From assembly GCA_029204225.1 (NCBI GenBank), contig MU831996.1, positions 1 to 64,000 on the forward strand: 64,000 nt of DNA. Reading direction: 5' to 3'. The position numbers were made by a program, and so were the translations under genes. Of this stretch, positions 24,880-35,538 are shown in pieces. The DNA comes from Diphasiastrum complanatum (taxonomy: Eukaryota; Streptophyta; Lycopodiopsida; Lycopodiales; Lycopodiaceae). The notes beneath the pieces were generated by a model that was not told where the DNA came from, made no database searches, and saw only the letters and a list, made by a program, of their open reading frames with translations. Position 1 is the first letter of the stretch. Each line of letters starts with the position of its first letter.

Positions 24880-24924
24880 ATATCGAATAGTTCCGTACAA
24901 TTTTGTACGGAACTATTTGGATAT
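24880..24924. repeat. Near-perfect palindrome upstream of the SRA gene
   Basis: AATAGTTCCGTACAA (24886-24900), two central T residues, then TTGTACGGAACTATT (24903-24917) form a perfect 15 bp inverted repeat. A few more pairs extend it (ATATC and GGATAT). It is followed by an AT microsatellite (about 24928-24948). It could be a tiny foldback transposon end or a cruciform-prone site. Confidence 0.9.
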
Positions 24925-25805
24925 TTATCTATATATATATATATATATGTATGTATTTATTTATTTATTATATATTTGTATTGGAAGGATATATTTTAGG
25001 TCTGCCTCACTTGGGATGAAACTTTATATAATTTGTCACTTGGAAACTTTTTTGAGTGGTTTATAAAATAATATTAATAGTTTTTTGAGCTAAAATGAAA
25101 ATCCATTATTTTATTTGATTTTTTTTTTGCTTGTTACATTTCAAAAAAGTCCATAATAAAAAATTCGCATGCCCATGAACTTTTTGTGGCATGATAATAA
25201 TTTTGACCGATGCAAAAAATCAATTTATACTTGTTTTAGAGTTTCGGTGTGTGTGCGTAAGAATTTAGATAGATGCATTAAAAAATCAATTCAAAAAGCA
25301 CTTTTTGTGGGTTAAGAAAAACTTTTGAGCTCCTCCTTTTAAGGGTGATTTTAGGCAAGTCCCATAGCTTGGCTTTTTCACTTGCCACCCAATTTTTGAA
25401 TCTTGGCAATTAAGTTGACGGGGCAAATTGATCACCCACATTTCACATTTGGTTGATAAGTGTTAAATGAAGGGCTACAATATGATTGGCCCATTTGAAT
25501 ATTGACATACGATTGGTTCATTTTATTTAAGGTGTTGCGTTTTGATATGCAAGTATGAAAATTTTCATGTTAAAAAATTGAAGGGTGCTATAAGTTTTTT
25601 GTCAATCAAAGACCTTTCATGTTTAAAAAATTGAAGGGTGCTATTAGTTTTTTGTCAAGCAAAGACCTTTTAAATGGAAAGGTCAAAATTGAAATGCATT
25701 TCAATGAAAGGAACAGTGAAGGGTTTTAATTAAAAAAACTTAATGGAAGCCAACATGCCAGGGGCAACTCAACATGCCAGCAAACATTGGCTGGCTCAAA
25801 AAAAT

Positions 25806-25941
25806 GGAGAGTGTATTCCATGGCCCGCATATCTAAGGGTGGGCAATGATAACATTGTTTTTAAAAAAGAGTGCTATCATTGCTCATCTCCATTAGATGG
25901 GCATTGCACCACCACTGACATGTGTGTGGAATACACTCTCC
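25806..25941. repeat. 136 bp foldback (MITE-like or hairpin)
   Basis: GGAGAGTGTATTCCA (25806-25820) pairs perfectly with TGGAATACACTCTCC (25927-25941). Inside, GGGCAATGATAACA (25841-25854) pairs with TGCTATCATTGCTC (25873-25886) at 12 of 14 positions. The two stems are nested with unpaired stretches between. I do not recognise a known microRNA in it. Confidence 0.8.
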
Positions 25942-26090
25942 CCAAAAAATGGATTTGACTTGCTCCTATGTGGCAGTGGGTCCCTGCCATGTCATTTACC
26001 ACAGAGTGACAAGTGGATGTTAATGTGAAAGGGTGGGAGTCCCATTTTTTCTCTTGGACCTTTAGGAGAGCTCTATTTAAAATTTTGGAT

Positions 26091-26257
26091 GGCTCTCATT
26101 AGAGAGTGCACTGCAGAGGCACTTGTAGTGCCTCTGCTGCACAGGTGCCTCTGCGACAGAGTGAAATGGACTTACCAGACATGTAGTATGAAATGGACCT
26201 AAACGGCTCTCATTAGAGAGTGCACCGCAGATGCACCTGCAGTGCATTTGCTCCACA
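26091..26257. repeat. Two copies of a ~52 bp hairpin repeat
   Basis: GGCTCTCATTAGAGAGTGCA begins both copies, at 26091 and 26205. In the first copy GCAGAGGCAC and GTGCCTCTGC (26113-26137) form a perfect 10 bp stem with a 5-base loop. In the second, GCAGATGCAC and GTGCATTTGC keep the stem through a paired change at one position and a G-T wobble at another. Confidence 0.85.
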
Positions 26258-26489
26258 AGCCCCACTCCATCCAAGGGATCAGATATGTTGTTTTTCCCTT
26301 AGCTTCATCCATCACCATTGGATGGAGTGGGGTCATGAGTGTAGGTGCAATTTTTCTAGTTCTGATTTTGTGAGTGCGTCGAAATCTGGTCTTCCAAAGG
26401 TGAGGGGAATCAGAAAGTTTCCACTTGGAGTTGAACCATGAGAAGGTGAAGTTGGACTCTTTGGTGGCAAAAAAGACAAAGGAGTAGGA

Positions 26490-27110
26490 GAGAAATATGA
26501 ACTTTGAATTCCATAAAAGACCATTATAATAGGGTGTATGGTTAGAGTTGTTGACTATTCGGTAGGGCGTCAGGGTAGAGTTGTTGACCATAGCCAAAAA
26601 GGTGCAGGCTCGATCCCCAACACTGTGTAATGACATATGAGGATCTTAGCTTTGGAAATGGCTTGGTTAGGTCATATATATGTTGTATATAACAACCACT
26701 AGGTGCTTAATGATGTTACAAAAAAAAAGTCATAATTTTTTCTTAAAGAAACATATTATGGCCCATATATATATGAAAGTGACATGCTAGTAAAATATGA
26801 GTTTTGAAGTCCTTAAAAAATCAAAAGCATATTATGACCATAAAAAGTCTTTAATCATGTTCAAAGAGTAATATTATGGTAGCCTATAAAAAGTTAAAAC
26901 TATGGGCCATAGAATTTTTTTTAACATGAATGAATTCCTTCACTAACATGTTTGGAAGCGAGCATGTACGTGACCATTACATTGTGTTGAACGATCATCA
27001 CTATAATTTGTACGACCATTTTACTTGTCACAAAGGTGATTAGAAAATTTATTTTGCAAAAAGTAATAAGCTTTGGTTTCTTTTTTGGTCCCTCAATTAA
27101 TCATATCCGT
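26490..27110 (+). repeat. Left arm of a large inverted repeat
   Basis: This arm matches the reverse complement of 28080-28700 over roughly 600 bp with moderate divergence and small gaps. Shared words include AAATATGAACTTTGA, AAAAAGGTGCAG, ATGGCCCATA-type blocks, AAAGTGACATGC and TAAAACTATGGGCCATA. The spacer is about 970 bp. Long inverted repeats are typical of Mutator-like transposon TIRs, but two inverted copies of one repeat would look the same. Confidence 0.75.
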
Positions 27111-28079
27111 CACAATTAACGAAAAAGATAAAAATGCATTTAAAAATTCCAACTAAGTTGATGACCCATAGTGCACACAAGATGGTCCATTGAGTGCATA
27201 GACCTCTACAGTGAGATCTTGATTTTTTCTTTCTTCAAATGATTTTTTGCATTAGCATTAATATGTACATCCTAAACTGACTGAATAAAGGCATAGTCAA
27301 GAATGAAATGTAAAGGCATGACCTTTCTTATAGTCATGACTCAAGCCTAGATCTTACTCAACACAATAACAACTCTTATCCAACTCGACCACCATGGGAT
27401 GTGAAAGTAACGTCACAAAGAGGTAATGTTATAAGAAAGGACATTGAGTTAATTATAAGAAAATTATCTGAAATCGATTTCCAGCTAAAAAACACAATTT
27501 TAGTACATGAGAAGCCCAGAGGCCTTGGGGATTTCCCTCATGTACTGCTAAGTGTGAGCCCACCTTCCCCCTAGAATAATATGTTTTTTAATGTCAAAAC
27601 TTTTTTTTCCCCTTTAATACTAAATGTTATTCAACCATGGGTTGTCCACATGAGACTTAGGCTTGGTACCGAGTGCCATTCAATTATTGGTTGTCAGGTG
27701 GCACTCAAATACAAAGGAAAAATGAGCACTAGGCATTATTCTAAAGGCCTTTCACTTTTCTACCTTTGGGCCCTCCCCATGTCTTTTTTGGCAACATTAG
27801 AATCTTGTCATGTCACCATTAGGTAGTAGGTAATATGTGTCACAAGGGCTAGGGGGTGGCAATAGCCACGAATTGCCTTGCACTATATTATGTGCAATAT
27901 GGGTCATCAACTAAGTGTCATTAGTTTTAGTTGGACTTTAAAAGTGCATTTTTATTTTTTTGAGAATTATGATGCTAGTTGGTGGGAAAAAAAGTGCAAA
28001 TGCAAGTTTGTTGTGAAGGTGTGCTACTTATTTTTCATGGGTGATCAGAGTAAATGCATATTCTTTAAATAGGTAGCAA
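27111..28079. other. Spacer between the arms of the large inverted repeat
   Basis: No transposase or other protein is recognisable. A 10 bp inverted repeat, AGTACATGAG with CTCATGTACT, lies at 27502-27546. If the flanking arms are TIRs, this is a non-autonomous interior. Confidence 0.6.
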
Positions 28080-28366
28080 ATCAAAATGCAAATTATGGGA
28101 TATAACTAAGCCTCGAAAAAGAGCCACAAATAAAGCCAAAGCTAATTACTTTTAGGAAAATGTATTTGCTAATGACCTTTGCGTTGGGTAAAACGGTCAT
28201 ATAAATTATGGTGATGATAGTTTGCAAGAATTAATTTTTTTTTATGGCCCATAGTTTTAACTTTTATAGGCTATGATAATCTCTTTGAACTTATTTAAAG
28301 ACTTTTTATGGGCATAGTTTGAAATTCTTTATGGATTTCAAAACTCACATTTTATTGGCATGTCAC

Positions 28367-28454
<88 letters not shown>

Positions 28455-28700
28455 GCCACAATATGCTCTTAAAAAACAAATTATTATAGGTTTTTTTGTT
28501 TGGTAACATAGTTAAGCAAGTAGTGATTGTTATATGCAACATATATATAACTTGGTTGGCCAAGCCATGTACAAAGCTAAGCTCCTTAGATGTCACTACA
28601 GGGTGTTCTAGAATCGATTCTGCACCTTTTCGGATGTAGTCAAAATTCTACCCATACAGCTTATTGCGATGGAGTTTTATGGAACTCAAAGTTCATATTT
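28080..28700 (-). repeat. Right arm of the large inverted repeat, with an AT microsatellite
   Basis: This is the reverse complement of the left arm. An 82 bp pure AT run at 28371-28452 sits where the left arm has only a short AT word (near 26765), so the microsatellite expanded in this copy alone. Confidence 0.75.
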
Positions 28701-28887
28701 CAAAATTGATCTATAAATGGCTTTTCATCCCTCTATTTTGAGGGGATTCTATTGTTATTTGTGAAAGGTGAGCACTAGCATTGATCAAAATTGCTCACGC
28801 TTTTTGTGCTACGTATTTTAGATCGCAATGTGTATGCATATGTATTCGATTTACAAAAAAAATATTTACAATTTTACAGGTGTGGCT

Positions 28888-30142
28888 TCAATTTTCATCT
28901 GAGAAGAAGGCATTGCCTCTACGAATGCCTTTAGCTTCCTCATCGTCATCACCCTCGCCGCTGTCGCCAATTCCCGCCACCGTCCCCTCGGCTTGCTGAT
29001 CCTGCGCAAGTTCTTGATCAATCTGTTCCTCTTGCGCTTCATGAATCTGCACACACGATCACAGGTACTTTGAGAAATTTGAATGCAATGCAAAACCCTA
29101 TTTGAGCTGAACATGAGGTACATACGTATTTTGTGAAAGTTGAATGCAATGCAATCCTATTTAAACTAGAGAGTAGTTTCAACTATCAGGAAATAAGTTA
29201 GGGTTTACCTGATCTATTGGAAAGATGCCTCTACTTTCCAGTTCCTTGTGCATGTTCTCGAAATTACGATTGTAGCAAAGTTTATATTCTTCATCACTTG
29301 GAACTCTGTCATAGATCACATTCTGTAGACACCTCAAAAAAACTTGTTAGCAATTGAGCTATGAATATAACTTAGTTGACTTAAGCTATGAATAGAACTT
29401 AACAATGCAATTTAGAATTAAAAGTTACTCATGAAATAATATTTAAAACGCTATTTCCCCCCGGAGCCAAGATGACTGATACTATTCATGCTTAGTCTTA
29501 CTCTTGTTGCTTCCTTGTGCTTGTCATTTTTATGGGGAGTTTTCCTAAACTCACTCACGAGGGAAGTCTAGGTACTTTTGCTACAGGAGGTTGGCTTCCC
29601 TGGTTTACCTGGCCTTCGAGATGGCGGAGCTTGTCACGATAGTGACGCATGTGCTCACCAAGCTTTTCCTCCATCCATTTATTACTAAATGGATGGTCAC
29701 GAGGAAATTCCCTATGCAATGCCTCTATGATACGATCCTTCTCATCTCATGGCTATACGCGCCAATCATGGAGAGGATTGCTAATGTATAATTTGGCCAG
29801 TTCACGAGCTCGTCTCATGACCAAATATCCATTTTTGTCGCCCATATTCAAAGACCCATCAGCATGAATCTCATATGGGCGTGTGCTAGACTCGCTAGTA
29901 GGGATAGGCGATCCAGTCACCGCATCCTCATGCACCGACTGCTCGGTGTAGATCACCGTGCACTCAGAAGGGTGCATATTTCTAAAACATAGTGTCATTT
30001 TGTGGTCACTGCCAGAGGTGAAACCTTTACGGCCACCACCGAAGCTACTGCCGCCGCTAGAGGGGGGCGCACCCTCAGAAGTGCACCCCCTTGGAAGAAC
30101 TAGACAACTGGTCATGTCGACCGCGTCGTCCACCACTTCCAC
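28888..30142 (-). pseudogene. Unrecognised three-exon gene, probably transposon-derived, broken
   Basis: Exon 1 runs from about 30142 to 29609, exon 2 is 29322-29209 and exon 3 is 29046-28888. Each intron starts GTAAAC or GT-like and ends in AG (CTACAG, GTGTGCAG), and phase is kept at 0 across both junctions. Exon 1 ends with IIEALHREFPRDHPFSNKWM and EHMRHYRDKLRHLE. Exon 2 contains VPSDEEYKLCYNRNFENMHK. Exon 3 is a Gln/Glu/Asp-rich tail ending FFSDEN and a stop. Two in-frame stops at about 29745-29752 break exon 1. The IIEAL...KWM...MRHYRDKL pattern faintly recalls the N-terminal domain of the second protein of CACTA elements (Transposase_24 type), but I am unsure. Confidence 0.5.
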
Positions 30143-30469
30143 TGGCCATCAAGACCAATGGTACAATAACTAACCACGTAAAAAACATTGAAAAATGTAT
30201 GGAAAACTACGCTAAATTACTACAAGAAAACTAAACTAAACACTAAGGTTGCAACTAAGTAGATGCTAACAAGTAACAAGATCACTATGAACATGAAAAT
30301 AAAAATGAGAATACAAGGGCAAGCAACAAGCAACAAGATCACTATGAAAATGAAAATGAGTAATGGCAAGCAAGAAAACAATGAAGCAAGGAAACAAAAT
30401 GAGCAATGGCAAGCATGGAAGCAAGGAAGCAAAATGAGAGAATTGAGAATGAGAGGGCATTTCAAATCG

Positions 30470-30546
30470 TCTGTCGCTTTGGGCGACGAATATATGTCGC
30501 TGCAAATGTCGCTGGGCGACACATAATTGACTTTAAAAAATTAGTG
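30470..30546 (-). repeat. GTCGC/GCGAC repeat cluster, possible subterminal region of a DNA transposon
   Basis: GTCGCTTTGGGCGAC, GTCGCTGCAAATGTCGC and GTCGCTGGGCGACA are packed within 60 bp, just upstream of the broken minus-strand gene. On the minus strand the sequence would start CACTAATTTTTTAAAG at 30546. Short palindromic subterminal repeats beside a CACTA-like end would fit an En/Spm element, but no matching second end was found. Confidence 0.4.
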
Positions 30547-30953
30547 ACATATGTGGGCATGTAGAGATGTTCAAGCGACATTTGTTGGCATGTAGTGATG
30601 TTTGTTAATAATTTAGTGATATTTATGAGGCTTTTCTTAACCAATTCTTGGATTTATGGACAATATTTTAGTTGATCCTTAGATTTGTGGACAATGCTGA
30701 GGTATATTATCATCAATGCAGGTCAAACCATAGTACTCATGGTTCTGAGAACTGTGCAAAAGTGATTATTGAATCACTGTTGCTCTGTGTCATAAATTGA
30801 AGATTTTTGTTGGCTTCTATACATGCAAAGCTATCTTTCAAACTATTTGAAAGACTTTTTTTGAAAGTAACTAATACTTTGTGCATAGATATAGACTTTG
30901 CTACAATTGAATTGAATTAATTAACTATTAAGTACATGGTTCACTGTAAAATG

Positions 30954-30989
30954 TTTGAGAACCGTACGATTCACTATACGGTTCTCAAA
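30954..30989. repeat. Perfect 13 bp hairpin
   Basis: TTTGAGAACCGTA (30954-30966) and TACGGTTCTCAAA (30977-30989) enclose a 10-base loop. Related words (CCGTGG) follow. It might be a terminator-like or foldback structure. No gene is attached to it. Confidence 0.85.
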
Positions 30990-32007
30990 ACCGTGGTCAA
31001 CCGTGGATGGGGTTCACAGATTCGATGAGTAAACATATGCATCAAGCTAAGCTGCAAGACATTGGATCATGATGTGTGCAATTGATGAGTACTATTGTAG
31101 ATGGACGACTATATCTTTTTTTAAGAAGGATTTAAGGCCAATTCTTAGTTTTATGGACAATGCTGAGTACTACGATGACCTTGTACAATTCAGCTGATCA
31201 TTGGATATCCCCGGGGAAGTTGCAACAAGATTAAAGTTAGCCAACTATATTCTATGGCATTTCTCTCTCATGATATCCAAAAATCATAGCCACCTGCTAA
31301 AATAGAATATAGCTGATCTCAGTAACAATGTCCAGGCTTTTGAAGTTCAAATACAAAATTTTTAAATAAAGTTGGAGCATTGGAAGCTGATGATGATGTG
31401 ATGATGATCGTCTTCGTTGTCAAATTTCAGAGTTTAGGACTCATTTTGATTCACAAACTTCAATAAGAGTGATTGGTAGCTTGGGATCTTGATCTGTATC
31501 AAGACTAGCATCCCATTCTAGCTTCTACTTGACAATTTCCAGTGATCCAAGCAAGAACAATAAAAAATGATGATCAAATGGCTTCACACATGTGAAGTAC
31601 TGTCACTGTACAGCCTGCTAACAAAAAATTAGTTTACCTAAGAAATACAAAGCATTCATTCACAAAGAATTAGCTTAAGAGAGTGAAAACACAATGATTG
31701 TTTACAAAATCAACAATGGATCTATCATGGATCAAGTACACAATGATGATAATCTGTCTCTAGACTGCTTCCAGCACGTGTGGGACAGCTCATTGTACTC
31801 ATCCATATCCACTTTAGATAAGATCTATCTAATTTGCCACATCATCCATTGGTAGTTTGTGTTGACCTTCTAGATTCCTACAATCTAGGAGATAACTCCT
31901 ATAGTTTAGGAAATTCCATATTTGACTCAAATAAACTATAAGTAAAATGGATCTGAATATTACAAGTGTTATTTCACATGTGTGCACAGGTCCTCACACA
32001 TGTGGAT
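30990..32007. other. Non-coding stretch before copia A
   Basis: No reading frame with a recognisable product is present. The last part contains CACATGTG-type words near the start of the LTR. Confidence 0.6.
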
Positions 32008-33080
32008 TTTTGGATTAGTCTCCTTCTTACTAATCAACTAATCGATTTTAATCTTCATCCATTGTTTATCCAGTTTTGCGGATTTTTTAGTGTTCTATTA
32101 CAGTCTGCAGATTACAAGTGTTTTTCACAGTTTGCAGAAATACACGAAATTTGACTACAGTGTCAGATTTTCATTTTCTCTCACTTCGACTTTTTCGCAT
32201 GTAAGGAATTATGAGTAAATATGCAGAGTCGCATTTTTTGCTTTCTCCAATGTGCCTCAAATGTTAAGGAAATGACTCTGGCAAAAGTATAGGGCTACCC
32301 TAAATGGGATTTAAGGGCATTGCTGTCTTTTTCGCAAAATCCCGACACTGTCATCTTTTTTGCCTGTGGCAATTTTAGTCCATTTCTACAGAGTGACAAT
32401 TTTGGTTCATTTATGCAGACAGACTGTTTACGACCAATTTCCACTGCTTATCAGCAATCACTGAGAAGGAACTGGATGGATGCCAGCGGACATAAGCCAA
32501 CTGGCAATTGCATTTGATGACCTAATTTCTTAGTATAAATAGTTGTTTATATTCATACAGTTTCAAGTGTGAAAAACGATCAAAGAGATCAATCAGCAAG
32601 TATTGTAATTAGCTCTATCTCTCTCAAGCCTGCGAGCTTGAACACTCTTGAGCATTCTAGCTCACTTCTTAAAGTTGTTTTAGAGATTGCTATTGCACTA
32701 TTGCTTATCAGCATAGCTACTTGTTATCAGACTTATCCTCAGTTACTCAGAGACAGCTTAGAGTGCGTGGTTTCTATTCACTAATGTTTTGCGCTCATTA
32801 GCATCTGATTTTGTTTTTCTGAATCAACACCTATCTTTTATTGCGTTCAGTATATGTCAGAATGCATGCATCTCTATATTTCTTTTGTAACTGATAAATT
32901 GTCTGAGAATTCAATACTTCATGTTTGGCTATGTAATCACTTAGTATATAGCTATTTCAAAGTTAGTTGCTAAAGATTGAACGTGATTCTTATCACTACT
33001 ATTTTGTTCAATTTTTGATAGGCATAGTCATGCACTGGAAGTAGGAGGTTCTACTACGATTATCTAACCTATTTTCAACA
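32008..33080 (+). repeat. 5' LTR of element A
   Basis: It starts at the position aligned to TGTTGGATCAG of the 3' LTR (here mutated to TTTTGGATTAG) and ends TTTTCAACA just before the primer-binding site. Length is 1073 bp. It matches 41791-41972 at its start, and the LTR of copy G over most of its length, including TTGCGTTCAGTATATGTC. Confidence 0.85.
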
Positions 33081-33092
33081 TGGTATCAAAGC
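33081..33092 (+). promoter_or_regulatory. Primer-binding site of A
   Basis: TGGTATCAAAGC follows the LTR end directly. It is an initiator tRNA-Met type site with one change, the same variant as in element H. Confidence 0.85.
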
Positions 33093-33287
33093 TATTTCAC
33101 TAGTTCTTTATCTGATTCCTACATGGCATCAGAGCAAAATCTCTAATACTTGATATCTTTCGCGATATCAAATTATTAATCATACTCTTCAGTTCTTTTC
33201 AACCTTTCAGTATCAGAGAATTGATTTCCTATTGTTGGCATTACTGCATCTTAGCATCACCGATACAATTGACAGACTAAGTTCCAG

Positions 33288-34048
33288 ATGGATTCTCAAA
33301 GTAAAGTTGATCTTATCGCAGACAAGCTGAATGGATCCAATTATCATTTGTGAAAATTTAAGATGAAGACCTTGCTAATCACCAGCAAATTATGGGATGT
33401 TGTTACATGTACAGAAGTAAAACCTAAAGATGACGACTCAAAGTGAAAATTGAAGGATGGTAAAGCTTTTGCGTTTATTATTCTCAATATATCATATACA
33501 CAGATTGGACACATAGCTGAAGCTAAAATGTCAAGAGATATTTGGGACATCCTGAACTCACTATATGATGTGAGGGACGTAACTACTAAGTTACATCTAT
33601 GAAGGAAATTCTTCACATTCAAGATGTCTATTGGTGATTCTCTTCATAGTCACATTAACCAGTTTAAGAATCTCTTGCAATAGATGGCCACTGTCGGATC
33701 AGTCATAGACGATCAAGATGCAATTATGACATTGCTTTCAAGCTTGCCCTCTACATATGAGAACTGGGTGATGATCATATCGACACACCCAGATTTAACT
33801 CTTACTAGAGTTATCACTATGTTGCTGCAAGAAGACAATCGAAGAAGTCAAGACACTTTGTCTACTTCCTCCTCTCAAGCTCTATATGTCAGCAAAGGCT
33901 CTAAGCGACAAAATCAGAAAAACTCCAAGAAGGCTGCAAAGAATCAGAAACAGACTCAAAGTCAAGCACAATCATCAGATCCACAATCGAAGAAGAAGAT
34001 GTTTTGTAGGTATTGCAAGCGCAATAACCATGAGATCAAGGATTGTTG
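33288..34048 (+). pseudogene. Copia gag relic (element A)
   Basis: The ATG at 33288 starts a gag interrupted by several stops. Later segments are open and read TLLSSLPSTYENWVMII and the complete zinc knuckle CRYCKRNNHEIKDC (CX2CX4HX4C) near 34006-34047, followed directly by a stop. Gag would package element RNA into virus-like particles. The Lys/Gln-rich linker before the knuckle is normal for the family. Confidence 0.88.
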
Positions 34049-34121
34049 AATTCTCCAAGCGAAGAACAGCCAAGCAACCTGATCAACAAGCAACATAGTT
34101 TCATCATCTCCCCAGGTCAAA

Positions 34122-34424
34122 GTGGATGAAGGTCCATTCATGGTCAAAGATCAAAGCGCAATTTTGGATGATTCATGGTTTCTAGATTTTGGAGCAACTC
34201 AACACATGACCAATCAACGTGAGATCTTCAACTCCTACACACCTTACAGCACAAAGAAATTTATTCATCTTGGTGACAATTGTACTCACACTATTGAAGG
34301 TGAAGGTACTCTAAGATTGCAATTTCAGCATGATCAATTCAAACTACTATCAAAGGTCTTATATGTTCCTAAACTCTCTACAAATCCATTATCAATAAGT
34401 AGAATTTACAGATTTAGGTCATAA
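34122..34424 (+). pseudogene. Copia protease fragment (element A)
   Basis: The signature reads WFLDFGATQHMT where the family has DSGATQHMT, so the Ser next to the catalytic Asp is Phe. Downstream words such as VLYVPKLSTNPLSISR match the end of copia protease. The substitution probably abolishes cleavage of the polyprotein. Confidence 0.85.
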
Positions 34425-34512
34425 GGTAGAATTCGAATCTGATCAATGCAAAATTATTGATAGGAGTAATAAGATCCTTGCACTCGGCAAGAGACATAGT
34501 TATTTATATAGA

Positions 34513-35049
34513 TTGGTGCATTGTTATTCTGAGTCTAGTCAAGCCTTGAAAATCTCTGTTCTAGTCAATAAAGCATTACTATGGCATCATCGCTTAGGAC
34601 ACTTGAATTATGCATCTATTTTGAACATGTCCAGACAATCCATGGTTCTTGATCTCGACTATCCTTCTGGTAAGGTCGATCTCCTTGTTTGCCATAGTTG
34701 CATCTTTGGGAAGCAAGCTAGGATTCATTTTAGACCAAACCATAGGCATGCAGCAAAAGATCTGTTAGATGTTGTTCATACAAATATATGTGGACCTATG
34801 CAAACTCCTTCATTATTATATGCAAAGCATTTCATCACTTTCATTGACGAGTTCTCCAGAAGAATAGTTGTTTATTTCATTAAACAAAAACCAGAGGCTT
34901 TCATCAAATTCAGACAATTCAAAGAGCATGCTGAGAATCAAACTGGCAAACGAATCAAAGCACTGAGGTCAGATAACAGGGGAGAAGATATCTCCATCGA
35001 ATTCAAGAAGTATTGCCTTTATAATGGCATTGAGCAACAATACATTACT
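34513..35049 (+). pseudogene. Copia integrase, N-terminal part (element A)
   Basis: The pre-integrase zinc-binding part reads WHHRLGHLN and later CHSCIFGKQ. The core follows with catalytic-Asp regions DVVHTNICGPM and LRSDNRGED. The reading stops in the middle of the core because element E inserted after QQYIT, before the catalytic Glu. The remainder resumes at 39507. Confidence 0.9.
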
Positions 35050-35525
35050 AGTTAGAAATCATAGTTAATCTGATATACATTTTATGTAAGCTCTAAATGA
35101 GATGATGTAATTATTGTAAAGTTTATTTGGTTTACTGTATATGGTTGTGATCGGGACGTGACTCGTTAGGATATATTGATCGGGCATTGATCCCGTAGAC
35201 GGCTACCTGGGTTAGCCGGGTAGCCACACGTAGGAAGAAATCAGCCTGTACAGTGATTTTGAGTTCATTATGCTATACACAGGGGCATGTACTGGGTTTG
35301 TTAGTATATGTGGCCATATTGGGCCTAACTCTAGTTTGGCAGGTGGTAGGCCATTTTAGTGACACATGTTGAGCCCATGCAATTTGGGGCTTTGCTATAT
35401 GTACAGTGTTTCTTCATAATAGACTTAACTTTTGTTGTGCCATCTTTGAGAGCTTGTGAGGAGTGGCTATGGTGATTGTGTGATGTGATCTGCATACTGC
35501 ACTAGATCCTAACAGAATTCCAACT
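35050..35525 (+). repeat. 5' LTR of element E
   Basis: It runs AGTTAGAAATC to CCAACT and aligns end to end with 39039-39506. It includes GATCGGGACGTGAC and GAGTGGCTATGGTGATT. A CACACGTA word present here is deleted in the 3' LTR. Confidence 0.9.
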
Positions 35526-35538
35526 TGGTATCAGAGCT
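35526..35538 (+). promoter_or_regulatory. Primer-binding site of E
   Basis: TGGTATCAGAGCT is a perfect initiator tRNA-Met type site placed immediately after the LTR. Confidence 0.9.

Larger units (their letters stand above)
24949..26469. other. Non-coding stretch with small duplications and foldbacks
   Basis: No gene is seen. A ~55 bp direct duplication containing TTGAAGGGTGCTAT recurs at about 25575 and 25630. A 136 bp foldback lies at 25806-25941 and a paired hairpin repeat at 26091-26257, both listed separately. Confidence 0.6.

Noticed and set aside
28369-28596. A frame of alternating Tyr-Ile
   Set aside because: It is a translation of the AT microsatellite.
28585-28605. CACTACAGGG as the left end of the DNA transposon ending near 30546
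   Set aside because: It lies inside the right arm of the large inverted repeat and does not match the proposed right end beyond CACTA.
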